A stretch of DNA of 18,800 bases from Desulfobulbus sp. (GTDB lineage: Bacteria > Pseudomonadota > Gammaproteobacteria > Burkholderiales > Rhodocyclaceae), in contig WQUQ01000313.1 of assembly GCA_009782025.1 (NCBI GenBank), positions 1 to 18,800 of the forward strand, read 5' to 3'. A program made the position numbers and the translations under genes. Below are positions 15,253 to 18,800 of this stretch, piece by piece. Within the stretch, counting starts at the first letter, position 1. Every line of letters starts with the position of its first letter. Below the pieces are notes generated by a model. It saw only the letters and a program-made list of their open reading frames with translations, had not been told where the DNA came from and ran no database searches.

Positions 15253-17193
15253 TTACGGCAAATCGGCATCTTTCATCGGCTCGACGCTGGGTGGTTCGAC
15301 GGTGCCGAGGCGGGCTTTCAGCGAATCGGGCTTGCCGTTGAACAGGGTCGAATAGTAGACGGCGTTGCTCATCACTTTCTTGACGTAATCGCGGGTTTCG
15401 CTGAAGGGAATGGTTTCGGCGTAGATCGCCCCTTCCAGCGGCCGCTCGGCGCGCCAGCGCTTGGCCCGGCCGGGGCCGGCGTTGTAGGCGGCGGAGGCGA
15501 GCAGCGGATGATTGTCGAGATTCTCCATGACCAGACGCATGTAGCTGGTGCCGAGCAGCAGGTTGGTTTCGGTGTCGTTGACGCGTCCCGGATGGTAATC
15601 GCTCAGGCCGATCTTCTTCGCCACCCATCTGGCGGTGGCCGGCATCAACTGCATCAGGCCGGAAGCGCCGGCGGACGATTTGGCGTTGGTGACGAAACGG
15701 CTTTCCTGGCGCATCAGGCCGTACACCCAGGCATCGTCGAGCGTCTGGTTGCGGGCGGCGGCGCGCACCTGCTCGTCGTAAGGGGCGAGAAAGCGCAGCG
15801 TGTAATCGTGCTCGTCGCGGGTGCGCTCGGCGGTGTTGATGGCGCGATCCCAGATCTGTTTGCGCCGGGCCAGTTCGGCGGCAGCGAGCAATTGCCGGTC
15901 GGTCATGCCGCGCAGCGCCCAGTTCCATTCGCGCACGCCCTCGATGCGCATATCCTGGCGCAGAAAGGCGAGCGCCCGGGAGAGACCGGGATTGTCCGCG
16001 GCTTCGCGCAATTCCTCGGCCGACGGCGCTCGGGCGCGCGGCGGCGGCGTCACGCTGCGGCCGAGTTCTTCGTCGGCCAGGTTGCCGTAAAAACTGGCTT
16101 GACCGGCGATGCGAGCAAACAGCGCATCGGCCTCGGCGACCCGGCCGCCGGCCCGGTACGCCCGGCCGAGCCAGTAGATCCATTCGGGCCGCGCCGCCAG
16201 TTCCGGCGGCATCGCCTGGATGGCATCGCGCACGCCGCCCCAATCCAGTTCGCGCAGGGCGGCGCGCACTCGCCACTGGTAGCCTTCCTCGGAAAGCGGC
16301 GCGGAACCGGCGCGGGCGTACCAGTCGCGCGCCTCCGGCAGATGGCGGCGGGCGCCTTGCTGGGCGATCTGGCTCCAGGCCCATTCCCGTTCCGGCGGGC
16401 GCAGCAGGGCCTGGCGCTTTTCCAGTTCGCCGGCGGCCAGCCGCGGGTCGCTGAGCGCCAGACGCTGGATGGCGATGACGGTCATCTCGCGCAGGGCGCG
16501 TTTATCCTGCCAGTGGGCCGGCAGATTGGCCAACTGGCGTGGCGGGCCGGCGATGGTCAATTCGTAGCGGCGGCCTTCCGGCATCTCGCTCTGCGGCAGG
16601 TAATACAGGGTCGCCCGCGCCGGGCCGGTGCGACCGGCTTCGAGCTGGCGACGCACGCGACTCCAGATGTCGTCGACGCCGACCCGCTGGGCGGCCACCA
16701 GGGCGTCGAGCAGCGGCTGGCAGGCCGCCGGAGGATCAAGCATCTCCCGCCACAGACGGTCGGCCTCATCGAGCACGCTGCGGTCGCCGCGAGCCAGGCG
16801 GGCCTGCTGGTAGAGACAGGTGACCTCCGCTTCCGGCGCCAGCAGCTTCGGGTACTCGCGCTCCACCTCGTCCCACAGGGAACGCTTGCCGAGCCAGCGA
16901 ATCCAGTCGGCGCGCAGACGCTCGGCCACCAAAGTCCCCTCCTGACGGGCGAGAAAGGCGCGTAGCGCCTCACCGTTGCCATCGTCCATGCGCATGCGCA
17001 ACTGGTAATTCTCGACGTAGGCGGCCAGTTCGTGATTGCCGATGCGGGCGGCGGCATTGTCCAGGCGGATCCGGTCGCCCTTCTGAAAAGCCTCGCGGGC
17101 GGCGAGAAAAACATCGTCGCCACGCTCTTGGGCAACGCCGGGCAAGGACAGAAACAAGCCGGCGAAAGCGGCGAGGACAAGCGACAACTTCAT
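15253..17193 (-). CDS. slt: Soluble lytic murein transglycosylase (Slt70 type)
   Basis: This 646-residue periplasmic enzyme cleaves the MurNAc-GlcNAc bond of peptidoglycan to give 1,6-anhydro ends. A signal peptide covers about 1-21 (MKLSLVLAAFAGLFLSLPGVA). A long superhelical alpha domain, rich in Arg/Glu/Ala repeats, occupies about 25-455. The C-terminal lysozyme-like domain (about 475-620) has MRQESRF with catalytic Glu497, GASGLMQLMPATA (509-521), SAAYNAGPGRAKRW (567-580) and ETRDYVKKV (599-607), all family signatures. The length is close to E. coli Slt70. The start at 17193 gives a proper signal peptide; a TTG at 17223 would add ten residues and overlap the divergent gene. It leads the slt / NDUFA9-like / cca unit. 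Confidence 0.94.
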   Translation of the reverse strand: MKLSLVLAAFAGLFLSLPGVAQERGDDVFLAAREAFQKGDRIRLDNAAARIGNHELAAYVENYQLRMRMDDGNGEALRAFLARQEGTLVAERLRADWIRWLGKRSLWDEVEREYPKLLAPEAEVTCLYQQARLARGDRSVLDEADRLWREMLDPPAACQPLLDALVAAQRVGVDDIWSRVRRQLEAGRTGPARATLYYLPQSEMPEGRRYELTIAGPPRQLANLPAHWQDKRALREMTVIAIQRLALSDPRLAAGELEKRQALLRPPEREWAWSQIAQQGARRHLPEARDWYARAGSAPLSEEGYQWRVRAALRELDWGGVRDAIQAMPPELAARPEWIYWLGRAYRAGGRVAEADALFARIAGQASFYGNLADEELGRSVTPPPRARAPSAEELREAADNPGLSRALAFLRQDMRIEGVREWNWALRGMTDRQLLAAAELARRKQIWDRAINTAERTRDEHDYTLRFLAPYDEQVRAAARNQTLDDAWVYGLMRQESRFVTNAKSSAGASGLMQLMPATARWVAKKIGLSDYHPGRVNDTETNLLLGTSYMRLVMENLDNHPLLASAAYNAGPGRAKRWRAERPLEGAIYAETIPFSETRDYVKKVMSNAVYYSTLFNGKPDSLKARLGTVEPPSVEPMKDADLP

Positions 17194-17207
17194 GTTAGAT
17201 TTGACCG

Positions 17208-17795
17208 ATGGGCGAGGTATCAAGCAAGGCGAGCGAGGATAGCACGGCCTGGAAGCAGGCGCTGCGGCGCGACATGGCGACCCGCCGGGCGACGTTGACG
17301 GCGGACGAACATGCCGCCGCCTCGGCGCGCATCGTCGGCCACCTGCGGGCCGCCTTGAGGCCGCCGCGCGTGGTTGCTTTCTGCTGGCCGATCAAACGCG
17401 AGCCGGATGTCCGGGCGATCATCGCGCCCTGGCGGCAAGCCGGCAGCCGCGCCGCCCTGCCGGTGGTGGTCAATGCAGGGCAGCCGCTGGCCTTCCGCGA
17501 ATGGTCCGGGACGACGCCGTTGCAGCCCGACCGCTACGGCATTCCGACGCCGACCGCCGGCGACTGGCTGACGCCCGACCTGATTCTGCTGCCGCTCAAC
17601 GGCTTCGACGCTGCCGGCTACCGGCTGGGCTACGGCGGCGGCTATTTCGACCGCACCCTGGCGGCGCTGACGCCACGCCCGCTGGCGGTCGGCGTTGGCT
17701 TCGAGATCAACCGCCTGCCGGACATCCGCCCCGAGGCGCACGATCAGCGGCTCGACTGGATCGTGACCGAGGCCGGCGCGTTCAAACCACGATGA
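17208..17795 (+). CDS. 5-formyltetrahydrofolate cyclo-ligase
   Basis: This 195-residue enzyme converts 5-formyltetrahydrofolate to 5,10-methenyltetrahydrofolate with ATP (MTHFS family, YgfA/FAU1). Motifs in order: the N-terminal helix KQALRRDMATRR (16-27), FCWPIKREPDVR (58-69), a GIPTP turn (111-115), PDLILLPLNGFD (123-134) and RLGYGGGYFDRTL (139-151), the hallmark nucleotide/folate-binding loop. The C-terminal HDQRLDWIVTE is also conserved. A later ATG at 17274 would delete the conserved helix, so 17208 was kept. It is divergent from the transglycosylase with only 14 bases between start codons, and it converges on the ATPase gene with 10 bases between stops. In many proteobacteria ygfA lies downstream of 6S RNA and zapA; here it does not. 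Confidence 0.95.
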   Translation: MGEVSSKASEDSTAWKQALRRDMATRRATLTADEHAAASARIVGHLRAALRPPRVVAFCWPIKREPDVRAIIAPWRQAGSRAALPVVVNAGQPLAFREWSGTTPLQPDRYGIPTPTAGDWLTPDLILLPLNGFDAAGYRLGYGGGYFDRTLAALTPRPLAVGVGFEINRLPDIRPEAHDQRLDWIVTEAGAFKPR

Positions 17796-17805
17796 CATCT
17801 ATCCA

Positions 17806-18800
17806 TCACGGCATTTCCCGGCGCATGAATTCATCAAACAGCGGCACGGTAAAAGCGATCATGCCGTGCTCCGGCGCATACAGCATGCCTTTCTTGATCA
17901 GGCTGTCGCGGATGGGAGCCACGCTGGTCGCCTTGCGCCCCATGGCCGTCGCAACATCTGCCGTGCGCTGGGATTCCGTACCCAAGCCAGCCAATGCGCG
18001 CATGTACTCACGTTCGCCGGGCGTCAGCCTGTCGAAACGTACCCGGAAGAATGATTCATCCAGTTTGCGCAGGGAGACGGAAGTTGCCGTTTGCGCATCT
18101 TGCAGCTTGATGGTGTCGCTGCCACAGGCATTCCAGGCGTTGTAGCCCCATTCTTGCAAAAAATAAGGGTAGCCATGTGAGAGCCTGAAAATCTCCTGCA
18201 AGGCAGCTACCTCAATTTGCGCGCCCTCTTCTTCCACGGGCTGCTGAATGGCGGCGTAAGCATCCGCTTCGCCCAACCTGTCCAGGCGCGGAAACTCGAA
18301 CAGACGCTCGGCGTAGCTCTTGGCATCGCCAGCCTGCCCGGCCAGTTGCGGCAAGCCCGCGCCAAACAGAATCAGAGGCAAGCCGGCTTGATTGACGGCA
18401 TGGATGGCACGAATCAGCGCCGCCAGTTCCTCCCTGGAAACGTATTGCAGTTCGTCAATCAAGAATGCCACGGGTTTTTGCACGGCCTGCGCCGCCCGCC
18501 CGGTAGCAAGCAGCAAATCGGTCACATCTGCCTCCAGCACGCCGCTGTCGGCCTGACCCACTTCCGGGTCAACGCCCAACGTAATATCCACGCTGCCGGT
18601 GCTGACCTTGATACTGCCGAGAAAACTGCGCAGCACGCGCAGCCCTTTTTTCACCGCCTCGACAGCCTGCTTGCCCCCATCCAGCCGCAAGAGGACGCGA
18701 CGCACTGAATGCAGCAGCATCTGGCGTAAGTCACCGCTATCCTGCGCCTCGATCATCTCGGTCAGGTAGCCGCGCTCCACGGCCTGCTTGGCAATTTCGT
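17806..18800 (-). CDS. AAA-type ATP-binding protein, N-terminus cut by window edge
   Basis: About 330 residues are visible, with no stop before the window edge, so the beginning, including the Walker A loop, is outside. The apparent GTG start at 18780 is not real, since the frame runs on upstream. Visible features: a hydrophobic strand ending VAFLIDELQYV (Walker B with the Asp-Glu pair), LILFGAGLPQL as the sensor-1 strand, then YAERLFEFPRLDRL and a lid region with FRLSHGYPYFLQEWGYNAW. The last about 75 residues (LTPGEREYMRALAGL ... RDSLIKKGMLYAPEHGMIAF) look like a winged helix. This is the build of the COG1672-like/AAA_16 ATPases with a C-terminal wHTH, related to MNS/STAND ATPases; the function of such single genes is usually unknown. 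The window shows no partner gene. Confidence 0.75.
   Translation of the reverse strand, partial: EIAKQAVERGYLTEMIEAQDSGDLRQMLLHSVRRVLLRLDGGKQAVEAVKKGLRVLRSFLGSIKVSTGSVDITLGVDPEVGQADSGVLEADVTDLLLATGRAAQAVQKPVAFLIDELQYVSREELAALIRAIHAVNQAGLPLILFGAGLPQLAGQAGDAKSYAERLFEFPRLDRLGEADAYAAIQQPVEEEGAQIEVAALQEIFRLSHGYPYFLQEWGYNAWNACGSDTIKLQDAQTATSVSLRKLDESFFRVRFDRLTPGEREYMRALAGLGTESQRTADVATAMGRKATSVAPIRDSLIKKGMLYAPEHGMIAFTVPLFDEFMRREMP

Noticed and set aside
14276..16384. Possible 702-residue fusion protein upstream of the NDUFA9-like domain
   Set aside because: The extra N-terminal part is the transglycosylase gene read in another frame; the Rossmann fold begins exactly at the ATG at 15217.
15508..16965. 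Plus-strand open frame of 485 codons
   Set aside because: It is antisense to the lytic transglycosylase and has no recognisable motif.

Overview
The window is GC-rich chromosomal DNA with the gene content of a betaproteobacterium. It most resembles the Rhodocyclales group (Accumulibacter, Dechloromonas, Azoarcus relatives), judged from a cutA-dsbD pair, a lytic transglycosylase / NDUFA9-like / cca run, and a PilE-FimT-PilV-PilW-PilX-PilY1 cluster. That placement is inferred from gene order and protein style and was not tested by a search. Both edges cut genes: an MCE-domain protein on the left and an AAA-type ATPase on the right.

Layout. 1-1354 (minus): permease and substrate-binding (MCE) parts of an Mla-type lipid ABC transporter. 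1462-2154 (plus): a lipoprotein with a BamE-like C-terminus, transcribed divergently from the permease. 2162-4227 (minus): cutA-dsbD, overlapping by ATGA. 4228-4485: intergenic stretch with two adjoining 8-bp tandem repeats in front of the pilus operon. 4486-12495 (plus): a type IV pilus minor-pilin/adhesin operon (pilE, fimT, pilV, pilW, pilX, pilY1) that ends in a TonB-like gene. 12496-13028: a noncoding block packed with palindromic repeats, including a MITE-like unit, lying between convergent operons. 13029-17193 (minus): slt-type transglycosylase, NDUFA9-like SDR and cca. 17208-17795 (plus): 5-formyltetrahydrofolate cyclo-ligase, divergent from the transglycosylase. 17806-18800 (minus): partial ATPase.

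How the genes work together. The five pilin-like proteins carry class III prepilin N-termini and would form the priming/tip complex of a type IV pilus. PilY1 would be the secreted tip adhesin; its amino-terminal half is AT-richer than its conserved beta-propeller half. The TonB-like protein starts 4 bases after pilY1 and keeps the Ser-x3-His spacing of the TonB transmembrane helix, so the operon may couple the pilus or its outer-membrane partner to proton-motive force (inference). DsbD could supply reductant to the periplasm, while the pilins and PilY1 contain cysteines that probably form disulfides.

No CRISPR array, tRNA, rRNA, integrase or clear phage gene was seen. The most unusual material is the repeat architecture around pilY1-tonB and upstream of pilE, plus the PilY1/TonB pairing itself. 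Most other genes look like ordinary core genome.
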